Shown: one piece after another, positions 1 to 8,098 of the stretch | How positions within the stretch are numbered: position 1 is the stretch's first letter | Layout of the letters: each line of letters begins with the position of its first letter | Source: Methanobacteriota archaeon | GTDB lineage: Archaea > Halobacteriota > Methanomicrobia > Methanomicrobiales > Methanospirillaceae | Assembly (NCBI GenBank): GCA_029547145.1 | Contig: JAKPPV010000056.1 | Location: 1 to 36,671, forward strand | Direction of reading: 5' to 3' | Length of the DNA: 36,671 bases | Program-made: the position numbers and the translations under genes | The notes under the pieces: model-generated | What the model was told of the DNA's origin: nothing | The model's database searches: none | Seen by the model: only the letters and a program-made list of their open reading frames with translations

Positions 1-2220
1 CATAAGTGGGACAGCGGCGAGCCGACGCTCTCCGGCTGGACGATCTACCTGGAGATGCAGGAAGAGAACGGTTCGGACTGGCTCCCGATGGGGAGCACCA
101 CGACGGACGCGAACGGTCGGTACTCGTTCACGGGGCTCGCGGAGGGCCATTACCGGGTCTACGAGGTGGTGCCTCCGGGCTGGGAGCAGACCTTCCCGAC
201 CAACAACGCGGGGATGCACAACCTGGTGATCTCGAACGGCCATCCTTCGTGGGAGGAGCAGGACTTCGGGAACCGGGGCCTCGTGACCCCGACCCCGACG
301 ACCCCGACCACGACCGCGACGACCGTGACGCCGACTGCGACGGTCACGGAGAGTCCGTCGCCCACGCCGACGATGACTGGGACCCCGGTCGAGACCGCCA
401 CGCCGACCACGACCGGGACGACCGCCGAGCCGACTCCATCGGAGACGACGGTCGAACCGACGATCACGGAGGGCCACCCGCCGACGGTGACGGAAACGCC
501 GACTGCGACGGTCACAGAGGGCCAGTCGCCCACACCGACGATGACAGGGACCCCGGTCGAGACCGCCACGCCGACCGCGACAGGGACGACCGTCGAGCCG
601 ACTCCATCGGAGACGACGGTCGAACCGACGATCACGGAGGGTCACCCGCCGACGGTGACGGAGACGCCGACTGCGACGGTCACAGAGGGCCAGTCGCCCA
701 CGCCGACGCTGACAGGGACCCCGGTCGAGACCGGCACGCCGACCACGACCGGGACGACCGTCGAGCCGACGATCACGGAGGGCCACCCGCCGACGGTCAC
801 GGAGACGCCGACTGCGACGGTCACGGAGGGCCAGTCGCCCACACCGACGATGACAGGGACCCCGGTCGAGACCGGCACGCCGACCACGACCGGGACGACC
901 GTCGAGCCGACTCCATCGGAGACGACGGTCGAACCGACGATCACGGAGGGCCAGCCCCAGACCGGCGCCACCACGCCCACGCCCTCCGGTACCACCGCGG
1001 GCACGACCGTCCCGACCACCGCTCCCGGGACCCTGCAACCGACCCCGAGCCTGACCGGCACCCAGCCGACGATGTCGCCCACCTCGCCGGTTCCCACCAC
1101 CCCGGCCCCCTCACCGACCCGCACCGGCGTCCCGACGGTCCGGACGCCGTCACCGACCCCCACCCCGACCCCCTGGCCGACCGGGACCTTCGTCCTCCCG
1201 ACCCCGCCGATCGACATGCCGACCCCGCTCCCCGGCCTCTGCCCGCCGCCCCAGGTCTCGACCGGTGACGAGACCCCGATCACCGGCCCGACCCGGATCG
1301 TGACCCCCGGCTTCTACCGGTTCGCCGACTCGTTCGTCGACGTGAACGAGACGGTCTGGCTCGAGGTCTACGCCTCGAACGTCACGATCGACGGGAACGG
1401 CCATACCCTGGACGGGCGCGACGGGTTCGGGACCCACGGCATCCGGGTGAAGAACGAGTCGACGGTCGACCGCGTCTGGATCCAGAACCTGACCGTGACC
1501 GACTTCGCGTATGGGATCAGCCTCTACAACGTGACGAACAGCACGATCGTCTACGTGAACGCCTCCTCCAACACCTACGACGGGATCATGGCCTCGGGCG
1601 GCGCCGACAACCTGCTCGCCTGCAACGTGATCCACCTGGACGACGACGGGATCAACCTGACCGGGACCAACCGGACGGTCGTGATCAACAACACCGTCAC
1701 CGAGAACTTCCGGGGCTCCGGGATCCACCTGGCCGGAGGGGCGGACGGCGTCCGCCTGCTCGCGAACCGGATCGGCTACAACGACGAGGGGGTCGAGGTG
1801 GAGAAGACGACCAACAGCGAGATCGCCCGGAACCTGATCTGGGAGAGCAGGTACTTCGGCCTGAACCTCACCTCGGCGGAGAACCTCTCGGTCTTCGACA
1901 ACTACATCAGGAACCGGCAGAACATCCGTCCACCGACCGGCCCCTTCACGGCCACCTGGAACCTCTCCGCCGCGCCCGGCACGAACCTCTTCGGCGGGAC
2001 GGCGATCGGGGGGAACTACTGGGGCGACCAGAACCGGACCGGGTTCTCCGAGATCCACCGCGACAACGACCGCAACGGGTTCGTGGACGTGCCGTACGTC
2101 CTCCCCGACGGGGCCGGCATCGACTGGCTGCCCCTCGCCCCGCCCTCCGGGGGGGTCGACCGGGCCCTGATCGGCACGGCGACGTCCTGGCGCGACTGGC
2201 TCCTGAGGTTCCTCTCCTGA
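1..2220 (+). CDS. Surface protein with SdrD_B-like domain, Thr/Pro repeats and NosD-type beta-helix (5' partial)
   Basis: The reading frame is open from base 1, so the N-terminus lies outside the window; 739 residues are visible. Residues 1-95 resemble an SdrD_B/carboxypeptidase-regulatory-like beta-sandwich (pattern DANGRYSFTGLAEGHYRVYE). Residues about 100-410 are almost only Thr, Pro, Glu, Val and Gly and hold tandem repeats. From about 411 a right-handed beta-helix follows, with NosD-like strands (VTIDGNGHTLDG, then GGNYWGDQN, then FVDVPYVLPDG and IDWLPL). Many N-glycosylation sequons (NVT, NLT, NRT, NNT) fit an exported archaeal surface protein. No C-terminal membrane anchor or PGF-CTERM motif is visible; the chain ends in a short amphipathic stretch. 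Role inferred: cell-surface carbohydrate binding or adhesion, with the Thr/Pro region as a glycosylated stalk. Copper binding, suggested by the name NosD, cannot be inferred here. Confidence 0.85.
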   Translation, partial: HKWDSGEPTLSGWTIYLEMQEENGSDWLPMGSTTTDANGRYSFTGLAEGHYRVYEVVPPGWEQTFPTNNAGMHNLVISNGHPSWEEQDFGNRGLVTPTPTTPTTTATTVTPTATVTESPSPTPTMTGTPVETATPTTTGTTAEPTPSETTVEPTITEGHPPTVTETPTATVTEGQSPTPTMTGTPVETATPTATGTTVEPTPSETTVEPTITEGHPPTVTETPTATVTEGQSPTPTLTGTPVETGTPTTTGTTVEPTITEGHPPTVTETPTATVTEGQSPTPTMTGTPVETGTPTTTGTTVEPTPSETTVEPTITEGQPQTGATTPTPSGTTAGTTVPTTAPGTLQPTPSLTGTQPTMSPTSPVPTTPAPSPTRTGVPTVRTPSPTPTPTPWPTGTFVLPTPPIDMPTPLPGLCPPPQVSTGDETPITGPTRIVTPGFYRFADSFVDVNETVWLEVYASNVTIDGNGHTLDGRDGFGTHGIRVKNESTVDRVWIQNLTVTDFAYGISLYNVTNSTIVYVNASSNTYDGIMASGGADNLLACNVIHLDDDGINLTGTNRTVVINNTVTENFRGSGIHLAGGADGVRLLANRIGYNDEGVEVEKTTNSEIARNLIWESRYFGLNLTSAENLSVFDNYIRNRQNIRPPTGPFTATWNLSAAPGTNLFGGTAIGGNYWGDQNRTGFSEIHRDNDRNGFVDVPYVLPDGAGIDWLPLAPPSGGVDRALIGTATSWRDWLLRFLS
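334..951 (+). repeat. Tandem 168-bp (56-residue) Thr/Pro repeats, four copies
   Basis: Four in-frame copies start at 334, 502, 670 and 811. Copies 1, 2 and 4 follow a 56-residue period (TATVTE..SPTPT.TGTPVET...). Copy 3 is 47 residues: nine residues (27 bp) between VEPT and its repeat are missing, as expected from slippage between the two VEPT motifs inside each unit. Copy 4 diverges after ITEGQ. DNA identity between copies is high, including synonymous positions, so the array is recent or is being homogenised. Confidence 0.95.
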
Positions 2221-2224
2221 TCCC

Positions 2225-2257
2225 GGGACGGGTTCTTCCGTCCCCTCCTCTTCTCCC
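2225..2257 (+). terminator. Stem-loop and pyrimidine tract after the surface-protein gene
   Basis: Five bases after the stop codon, GGGACGG (2225-2231) pairs with CCGTCCC (2238-2244) around a 6-base loop GTTCTT. A pyrimidine-rich stretch CTCCTCTTCTCCC follows. This is a plausible terminator or 3'-end stabiliser, although archaea more often use plain U-tracts. Confidence 0.5.
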
Positions 2258-2290
2258 GTCGCTCCCTGCCTCCCCTCCTCCCGGTCACAC

Positions 2291-2905
2291 CTACCGGTAC
2301 GGGAGGCGATTGGAGACGGCGAGGATCAGCGGGATCAGGAGGTAGCCCCAGTTCGCGGAGATGGGCATCGTGACCGCGATCAGCATCGCGGCGACGGCGG
2401 CGATCGTGGTGCTGAGCGACCGGAGGAGCCCCCGGCGCAGCACCCCGTCCTGGAGCGGTGCATGGAGCAGTTCCGGGCTCCGGGAGATGTAGATCCACTG
2501 GCCGGCGAAGAGAAGGCCGATCACCCCGAGGTTCAGGGCGAAGAGGTCGACCGCCAGCCGGGACGAGGAGTAGTCCGCGACGAGCGAGGTCGTGAACGGT
2601 ACGAAGACCGTGCAGAGCAGGACGATCAGGTTCAGGTTCAGGAAGGTGCGGTTGATCCGCGAGAGGTGCTGGAAGATCTCCTCGTGTGCCCTCCAGAACC
2701 CGGTCAGCACCAGAAAGGCGATCGCGCAGGCGAGCACCTGGTCGTCGAGCCCGAGGATAAGGGCGGGCAGCGCTGCGTCCGGGGAGACACCCTGCGGCAC
2801 CGTGGGGACGTCGATCGTCAGGACGAGCAGGGTCATCGCGATCGCGTAGATCCCGTCGATCAGGGTCTCGACGCGCCCCTTCGCGATCCCGGTTTCGGCG
2901 GTCAT
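2291..2905 (-). CDS. TMEM175/DUF1211-family membrane protein (putative K+ channel)
   Basis: 204 residues with about six hydrophobic segments. The first helix carries the family pattern R-x3-(FS)D-G-x-x-AI-x-x-TLLVL as GRVETLIDGIYAIAMTLLVL; the usual FSD is LID here, with the Asp and Gly kept. The second half (WRAHEEIFQHLSRINRTFLNLNLIVLL) also matches the family, in which prokaryotic members form tetrameric potassium-selective channels. The start is ATG at 2905, with GGAGGT at 2909-2914. It sits downstream of, and on the same strand as, the ABC operon, but a TATA-like box in the gap suggests its own promoter. Family assignment is fairly sure; ion selectivity is inferred only. Confidence 0.8.
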   Translation of the reverse strand: MTAETGIAKGRVETLIDGIYAIAMTLLVLTIDVPTVPQGVSPDAALPALILGLDDQVLACAIAFLVLTGFWRAHEEIFQHLSRINRTFLNLNLIVLLCTVFVPFTTSLVADYSSSRLAVDLFALNLGVIGLLFAGQWIYISRSPELLHAPLQDGVLRRGLLRSLSTTIAAVAAMLIAVTMPISANWGYLLIPLILAVSNRLPYR

Positions 2906-2908
2906 CGG

Positions 2909-2945
2909 ACCTCCATGATCATGGTGAAGGAGGATCGGATAAAGG
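2909..2945 (-). promoter_or_regulatory. TATA-like box and Shine-Dalgarno for the TMEM175 gene
   Basis: On the minus strand CCTTTATCC (2937-2945) is followed about 27 bases later by GGAGGT (2909-2914) and then by the ATG at 2905, with a 3-base gap. This predicts a very short leader that still carries a ribosome binding site. Confidence 0.45.
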
Positions 2946-2964
2946 GTCGGGTCCCCCTCCCCTC

Positions 2965-3657
2965 CTACCCCGGGCTGGGTTTCGTACCGGTGTCGTCCAC
3001 GATCACCCCGTCCTGGAGCCGGACGATACGCCCGAAGTACCGGCGGTGCGACTCCTCGTGGCTCACCATCAGCACCGTCTGGCCCAGCTCCCGGTTGATC
3101 GAGGCGAAGAGGTCCAGGACGCGGGTCGATGCCCGGGTATCCAGGTTCGCACAGGGCTCGTCGGCGAGGAGGAGGGCTGGCTCGTTCACGAGCGCCCGGG
3201 CGATCGCGATCCGCTGCTGCTCCCCGCCGGAGAGCTCGGCAGGGAGGTGGTCCGTCCGTTCCCCGAGCCCCACCAGCCGGAGCAGCTCCCTGGCCCGATC
3301 GGTCCCGTCCCGTTCGGTCGCCCCCCGGGCGAGCGTCGGGAGGACCACGTTCTCGAGCGCCGTCAGGTCCGGGACCAGGGCGTAGTCCTGGAAGATGTAC
3401 CCGATCCGGTTCAGCCGGAAGAGCGTCCGCTCGTCGTCGGAGAGCCGGAGGACGTCCGTCCCCTGGATCGAGATCGAACCGGCCGTCGGCTCGTCCAGGA
3501 GCCCGACCAGCTGGAGGAGGGTGGACTTGCCGCTCCCGCTCGGGCCGGTGATCCCGACGAACTCGCCTCGCGTCACCTCGAGCGTCACCCCGTCCAGGGC
3601 GCGGACCTCGACGTTGCCCATCCGGTAGGTCTTCCGGAGCCCCTCGACCCGGATCAT
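2965..3657 (-). CDS. ABC transporter ATP-binding protein, LolD/MacB type
   Basis: 230 residues beginning MIRVEGLRKTYRMG. The longer open frame to 3747 is rejected because the ATG at 3657 overlaps the permease stop in an ATGA, the usual coupling for such pairs. The motifs are complete: Walker A GPSGSGKST, Q-loop in IGYIFQDYALVPDLTALENV, signature LSGGEQQRIAIARAL, Walker B LLLADEP and H-loop VSHEES. The usual ADEPTGNLD reads ADEPCANLD. It energises the permease encoded immediately upstream. Family members drive mechanotransmission or export of lipoproteins, peptides and macrolides; the substrate is unknown here. Confidence 0.93.
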   Translation of the reverse strand: MIRVEGLRKTYRMGNVEVRALDGVTLEVTRGEFVGITGPSGSGKSTLLQLVGLLDEPTAGSISIQGTDVLRLSDDERTLFRLNRIGYIFQDYALVPDLTALENVVLPTLARGATERDGTDRARELLRLVGLGERTDHLPAELSGGEQQRIAIARALVNEPALLLADEPCANLDTRASTRVLDLFASINRELGQTVLMVSHEESHRRYFGRIVRLQDGVIVDDTGTKPSPG

Positions 3658-4865
3658 CAGCCCGCCCTCATCGCCGAGAGGATCTTCTCGCGGGTGATCC
3701 GCCAGGCGGGGATGTACCCGGCGACGAGCGAGACGAGAAAGAGCCATGCCGCGTTCTCCACCAGGGCCGCCGGCTCGAACCGCGGGACCAGCTCGCCGTC
3801 CGGGAAGACCAGGGGGTGCGCCGAAAACCAGACCTCGAGTGCCCCCACCGCGACGAGCCCGCCGATGGTGCCGAGGGTGCAGATCACGAGCACCTGGAGC
3901 AGGTAGGACCGGATGATCACCCCCCGGTGGATCCCGATCGCCTTCAGGATCGCGATCTGCCGGCGCTGGTTCATCGCCTTGATCGTGATCACGATGAAGA
4001 TCACGACCACCGCGATCACGAGGCTGACCAGCATCGAGATACCGTTGATGATCCCGAAGGTCTCGATCGAGTCCTCCACCGTGCTCGTGATCGCCTCCCT
4101 CCAGGTCTTGACCTCCTCCTGCACACCCGCCTCGAGCAGTCCGCGCTTCACCACCGCGGGGTCATGGGCCCGGTCGGTCCTGACCAGGACCTCGGTCGCC
4201 TGGTCGACCGGCCCGCCGATCACCGACTCGAGCTCCTCCCAGGTGACGAGGGCCGTATAGTCGGCGAGGTAGGAGCGGGTCTCGTAGATCCCCTTTATGA
4301 CGTACTCCCGGGTCACCCCGTTGGCGAACGCGACCGTGCACCTCTCACCGACCCGGACGCCCCCGAGGGACGCGAAGAGGTCCCTCCGGGTGTCCTCGTT
4401 CCCGGCGACGTACTGGCCGACCAGGATCTCGCCCCGTTCCCCGCCCGAGAAGAACTCCCCGTCCTTCATCCGCTCGTGGATGCGGGTCACCTCGACCTCG
4501 TCGCGCGGGTTGAGCGCGGTGATGGGGACCGAGACCGACCGGTTCCGGGCGAGCAGCGTCGCCCCGATCGCGTGCCGGGCGGAGGCCCGCCGCACACCGG
4601 GCACACGGTTGATCGTCTCGAGCAGGGTGCCCACCCGCCCGATGTACTGCTCCCCCTCCGACGGTCGGACCTGGATGTCCGAGGTCTGGTAGTCGATCGT
4701 CTGCTCGTTGAAGAGCTCGACGGATCCCGAGATGATCGATGGGAGCAGGATCATGTTCGTGAAGACCAGGCTGATGATCGCCACGTTTAAAAGGAGCCCG
4801 GTCCGGCTCCCCCGGGCGAGCGACCGCGAGGCGAGGTAGACCGCGACCCGTTCCCGCTCAAGCAT
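3657..4865 (-). CDS. MacB/FtsX-type ABC transporter permease
   Basis: 402 residues. One N-terminal transmembrane helix (about 23-45, LLLNVAIISLVFTNMILL) is followed by a large extracytoplasmic domain (about 46-270) and three C-terminal helices. The segment MNQRRQIAILKAIGIHRGVIIRSYLLQ is the FtsX/MacB coupling loop. This is the standard type VII ABC fold. The start codon overlaps the end of the COG1361 gene by 8 bases (ATGCTTGA), and the stop overlaps the ATPase start. The exported COG1361 partner suggests a mechanotransmission or export role at the cell surface, not uptake. The substrate is not predictable. Confidence 0.92.
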   Translation of the reverse strand: MLERERVAVYLASRSLARGSRTGLLLNVAIISLVFTNMILLPSIISGSVELFNEQTIDYQTSDIQVRPSEGEQYIGRVGTLLETINRVPGVRRASARHAIGATLLARNRSVSVPITALNPRDEVEVTRIHERMKDGEFFSGGERGEILVGQYVAGNEDTRRDLFASLGGVRVGERCTVAFANGVTREYVIKGIYETRSYLADYTALVTWEELESVIGGPVDQATEVLVRTDRAHDPAVVKRGLLEAGVQEEVKTWREAITSTVEDSIETFGIINGISMLVSLVIAVVVIFIVITIKAMNQRRQIAILKAIGIHRGVIIRSYLLQVLVICTLGTIGGLVAVGALEVWFSAHPLVFPDGELVPRFEPAALVENAAWLFLVSLVAGYIPAWRITREKILSAMRAG

Positions 4866-6093
4866 GGGCGGTCCTGCGCCGCCGCCACCAGAGGGCGAGC
4901 GCCACCAGTCCGCAGAGCGCGACGACCGCGACGAGGCCCGCCCCGAAAAGGGCGTCGCCGGATGGGGCGACCGAGAGGTGCAGCACCCGGACGGTCGAGT
5001 GGACCCCCCAGTCGTCCTCGAAGGTGGCGTTGAAGGCGTACTCGAACTCCCCGGCCCGATCCGCCTGGAGCGTGAAGACCACCGGGGCGTTGGAGCCCGG
5101 CCGGATGGTGCCGACGAAGGCCTCCCGGGTGCCCGGGAGCGGGAGGTCCACCCGGGCCGAGACCGAGCGGGCGTCCCCGGTCCCCGTGTTGTCCATCCGG
5201 ACGATCAGGTCGAACGGGTCGCCCTGCCGGACCCGGACGGGCTCCGTCTTGAGCGAGGCGACGGCGAGTTCGCCCCGTCCCCGGAGGTCGACGCCGAGCG
5301 AGTCGACCCCCTGGACCCGTGTCCCGTCCGTCGTCGTGTAGGCGATCTCGACCGGGACCTCGCGCAGACCGGTACCGGCGGACCGGTCCGCCTGGAGGTC
5401 GACGAAAAAGGTGTGGTTGCCCCCGCGCGGCAGGCGGGCGAGGTCCACCGAGCGGGTCCCGACGGGGAAGAGGCCGGTGCCGTTCCCCCCGATCCGTACG
5501 AGGACGTCGGTGGCGTCCGCGGAGCCGGCGTTCAGGAGCGAGACGGGGAGGGTGGCCCGTTCGCCGGGGGCGAACGGCCCGATCGTCGACTGCTTCAGCA
5601 CCAGGGCGGGCTGACGGAGTCCGGCGATCGGGGTGTTCACGTTCACCGGGACCGGGTACCTCAGCCCCCCGGCGTCCCGGAGGCGGACGGAGAGGACCGG
5701 GAAGAAGATGCCGGTGTAGGACGGGGCCTCCACCAGGAAGGTCAGGGTGACCGACTGGCGCGGCCCGAGTTCGCCCCGGTACGTGGAGATGCCGCCGATC
5801 ACGCGGAGGTCCCCCCTCCCGTCGAGTGCGACCTGCTCGATCACCGGGTTGATCTCCGTGCTCCTCGAGACGGTGGTGCCGGAGCCGGAACCGGCCCCGG
5901 ACGATTCGGTCTTCGTCGAGGCGGTCGCGGTGTTGGTGAGCGTGATGCTCACAAGCCCCTGGTCTCCGGGCATCAGCACCGGGGGGCTCACCCGGACCGC
6001 CTCGACGATCACGGATGGCTGGTCGGCCCCCGCCTGCACCGTGCCGGCGGCGGCGAGCAGAAGAAGGAGAACGAAACAGGAACGGGAGAGCAC
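4858..6093 (-). CDS. COG1361-type exported protein with C-terminal membrane anchor
   Basis: 411 residues. I choose the GTG at 6093 over the GTG at 6117 because GAGGTGAT stands 3-4 bases before it and because translation then begins directly with a signal peptide (LSRSCFVLLLLLAAAGTVQAGA). Three or four beta-sandwich (CARDB/NEW3-like) domains follow, with the typical wording SPPVLMPGDQGLVSITLTN, FAPGERATLPVSLLNAGSADATDV and VRQGDPFDLIVRMDNTGTGDA. The chain ends in one transmembrane helix (about 383-403) and a short Arg-rich cytoplasmic tail (WWRRRRTAHA). First gene of the three-gene ABC operon; probably an extracellular domain working with the MacB-like permease. Confidence 0.85.
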   Translation of the reverse strand: MLSRSCFVLLLLLAAAGTVQAGADQPSVIVEAVRVSPPVLMPGDQGLVSITLTNTATASTKTESSGAGSGSGTTVSRSTEINPVIEQVALDGRGDLRVIGGISTYRGELGPRQSVTLTFLVEAPSYTGIFFPVLSVRLRDAGGLRYPVPVNVNTPIAGLRQPALVLKQSTIGPFAPGERATLPVSLLNAGSADATDVLVRIGGNGTGLFPVGTRSVDLARLPRGGNHTFFVDLQADRSAGTGLREVPVEIAYTTTDGTRVQGVDSLGVDLRGRGELAVASLKTEPVRVRQGDPFDLIVRMDNTGTGDARSVSARVDLPLPGTREAFVGTIRPGSNAPVVFTLQADRAGEFEYAFNATFEDDWGVHSTVRVLHLSVAPSGDALFGAGLVAVVALCGLVALALWWRRRRTAHA

Positions 6094-6210
6094 GATATCA
6101 CCTCGAAGGACGGCCACGGCCCCCGCGGCGCGCAGTACCCTCTGTCGGCACGCCCGAACGGATAACCCTTCGCCTTCCCCGTGCCACGGGTGCCCCCACC
6201 GTCCGGCGGG

Positions 6211-6468
6211 CTACCTCTCCTCGCGGACCATCGTGATCGCCTTCTTCGGGCACTCGTTCGCGCAGATCCCGCAGCCCTTGCAGTACTCGAGGTCGACCTC
6301 GAGCCCGGCGTCGATCGCGCCGTCCGGGCAGTACATCGCGCAGAGGCCGCAGCCGTTGCACTTCTCGCGGTCCACCACGGGCCGGAAGACCCGCCACGAG
6401 CCGGTCCTTCCACCCGCGCCCTCCACCGGGACGGACATCGCGAGCCGTTCCTTCGAGATGTCGATCAT
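6211..6468 (-). CDS. porD: Pyruvate:ferredoxin oxidoreductase delta subunit
   Basis: 85 residues with two [4Fe-4S] ferredoxin motifs, CNGCGLCAMYCP and CKGCGICANECP. This subunit relays electrons from the catalytic subunits to soluble ferredoxin. Its ATG (6468-6466) overlaps the porG stop in an ATGA, so translation is coupled. It is the last gene of the por operon. Length and motif spacing are normal for archaeal PorD. Confidence 0.93.
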   Translation of the reverse strand: MIDISKERLAMSVPVEGAGGRTGSWRVFRPVVDREKCNGCGLCAMYCPDGAIDAGLEVDLEYCKGCGICANECPKKAITMVREER

Positions 6469-6992
6469 GGTCTCGTCTCCTCGTACGCGGCCTTCGCCGC
6501 CTCGACGTTCCGGGGATCGTCGAAGGTCTCGGCGATCGCGGCGAGCGCCGCCTCCCTCGAGACGAGCCCGATCCGGGCGAGCGCGCCGAGCACGGGGGTG
6601 TTCAGGATCGGCGAGCCGGCCACGACCAGGTTGACCCGGAGCGCGATCCCGGTCAGGTCCACCGGGTGGACCGGGTGCCCCTCGATCGCGAGGGGTTCGG
6701 TCGTGTTGATCAGGACCGCCCCTCCCTCCCTGAGGCCGGCAAAGACGTCGATCACGTCCATCACGGAGGCGTCGAGCACGATCACCATGTCGGGGCTCCG
6801 GACCTGCGAGTAGACCTTGATCGGCTCGTCGCTGATCCGGACGAACGAGACGACCGGGGCACCCCGCCGTTCGGCCCCGTAGAACGGGAACGCGGTCGCG
6901 AACCTGCCGTCGTGGAACGCGGCCTGGGCGATCAGCTTCGCGGCCGTCACGCCTCCCTGGCCCCCGCGGGAGTGGATACGGATCTCGAACAT
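6465..6992 (-). CDS. porG: Pyruvate:ferredoxin oxidoreductase gamma subunit
   Basis: 175 residues of the POR_gamma fold. The N-terminal motif IRIHSRGGQGGVTAAKL and the later AFPFYGAERRGAPVVSFVRI are diagnostic of the CoA-binding gamma subunit of 2-oxoacid:ferredoxin oxidoreductases. Its start shares one base with the porA stop (TGATG), and its stop overlaps porD. The similarity is to the pyruvate rather than the 2-oxoglutarate enzyme, judged together with PorA and PorB. Confidence 0.92.
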   Translation of the reverse strand: MFEIRIHSRGGQGGVTAAKLIAQAAFHDGRFATAFPFYGAERRGAPVVSFVRISDEPIKVYSQVRSPDMVIVLDASVMDVIDVFAGLREGGAVLINTTEPLAIEGHPVHPVDLTGIALRVNLVVAGSPILNTPVLGALARIGLVSREAALAAIAETFDDPRNVEAAKAAYEETRP

Positions 6993-8098
6993 CAGTCGCT
7001 CACCCCGAACCAGTCCTCCCGCCCCGCCTCGCGTCGCCGTACGAACCCGGCGATATCGTCGTAGGTGACCTCCTGGCCGCCGAGGCCGGCGATCACCGAG
7101 TACGGTTCGGCCCGGGTGGTCGAGCGGATCGAGTGGGCGATCACCCCGCCGAAGCCGAACGAGTAGTCGCGGTCGATCACGACCACCTCACGGCCGGAGA
7201 GGTCGAGCGCCGGGAACGGCCGGAACCACCGCAGGCGCATGGACCCGGCCTTCACCCCCTCGCTCCGGAGACGGTCCACCGCGACCTCCGCCTCCTTCCC
7301 GAGCGTCCCGAGGGCGACGACGACCACGTCCGCGTCCTCGCACCGGTAGTCCTCGGTCGGACCGTACACCCGGCCGAACCGCCGGGCGAACTCTGCCTCG
7401 GTCTCTGCGATCACCTCGCGGGAGGCCCGCATGGACCGCTCCATGTCCCAGCGGAACTGATAGTAGGTCTCCGGCGGGGTCAGGGTCCCGTACCCCCGGG
7501 GACGGGTGGTGTCGATCGCGTGAGGCAGCGAGAACGGCGGGATGAAGTCGCCGACGTCGACGGTTTCGAGCGACTGGGTGATGTGCGAGAGGAGGAAGCC
7601 GTCCAGGTTCACCATCACCGGCAGGAGCACGCGTTCGTCCTCGGCGATCCGGAAGGCCATCAGGGTCGCGTCGTACGCCTCCTGGATGGAGGCGACGAAG
7701 ACCTGGAGCCAGCCCGTGTCGCGCTGGGAGAAGGCGTCCGTGTGCTCGGCCCAGATGTTCCACCCCGGGCCGAGCGCCCGGTTCACGTTCGCCATCACGA
7801 CCGGTGTCCGGGCACCGGCGGCCCAGTGGAGCATCTCGTGCATGTAGAGGAGCCCGTGCGACGAGGTCGCCGTGAAGGTCCGGGCACCGGCGGCGGACGC
7901 CCCGATGCAGGCGGCCATCGCCGAGTGCTCGGACTCGACCGGGATGTAGTCGGCCTCGAGCGACCCCTCGGCCACGTAGGCCGCGATCTGCTCGACGATC
8001 TCGGTCTGCGGCGTGATCGGGTAGGCGGCGACCACGCCGGGCCGGGCCTCCTTCGCCGCCGCCGCGACCGCTCTGTTCCCCGTCGCGGTCGTCAGCAT
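6992..8098 (-). CDS. porA: Pyruvate:ferredoxin oxidoreductase alpha subunit
   Basis: 368 residues. The ATG at 8098 is chosen over the longer open frame because it is preceded by GAGGAGG and begins with the family N-terminus (TGNRAVAAAAKEARPGVVAAYPITPQTEIVE). Other family segments are VESEHSAMAACIGASAAGARTFTA, ALGPGWNIWAEHTDAFSQRDTGW and ERVLLPVMVNLDGFLLSH. It forms the pyrimidine-binding half of the thiamine pyrophosphate site together with PorB. The first codons overlap the porB end by 7 bases. In an autotrophic or acetate-assimilating methanogen the complex fixes CO2 onto acetyl-CoA to make pyruvate. Confidence 0.93.
   Translation of the reverse strand: MLTTATGNRAVAAAAKEARPGVVAAYPITPQTEIVEQIAAYVAEGSLEADYIPVESEHSAMAACIGASAAGARTFTATSSHGLLYMHEMLHWAAGARTPVVMANVNRALGPGWNIWAEHTDAFSQRDTGWLQVFVASIQEAYDATLMAFRIAEDERVLLPVMVNLDGFLLSHITQSLETVDVGDFIPPFSLPHAIDTTRPRGYGTLTPPETYYQFRWDMERSMRASREVIAETEAEFARRFGRVYGPTEDYRCEDADVVVVALGTLGKEAEVAVDRLRSEGVKAGSMRLRWFRPFPALDLSGREVVVIDRDYSFGFGGVIAHSIRSTTRAEPYSVIAGLGGQEVTYDDIAGFVRRREAGREDWFGVSD

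Noticed and set aside
334-951. CRISPR-like regular repeats
   Set aside because: Repeats are contiguous, in frame and coding, with no unique spacers.
159-1283. Val/Gly-rich leftward frames opposite the Thr/Pro repeats
   Set aside because: They are the reverse complement of ACC/CCG/ACG-rich repeats; not independent genes.
2965-3747. Longer version of the ABC ATPase starting at 3747
   Set aside because: The added 30 residues are Arg/Pro-rich shadow of the permease end; the ATG at 3657 begins exactly at the family N-terminus and overlaps the permease stop.
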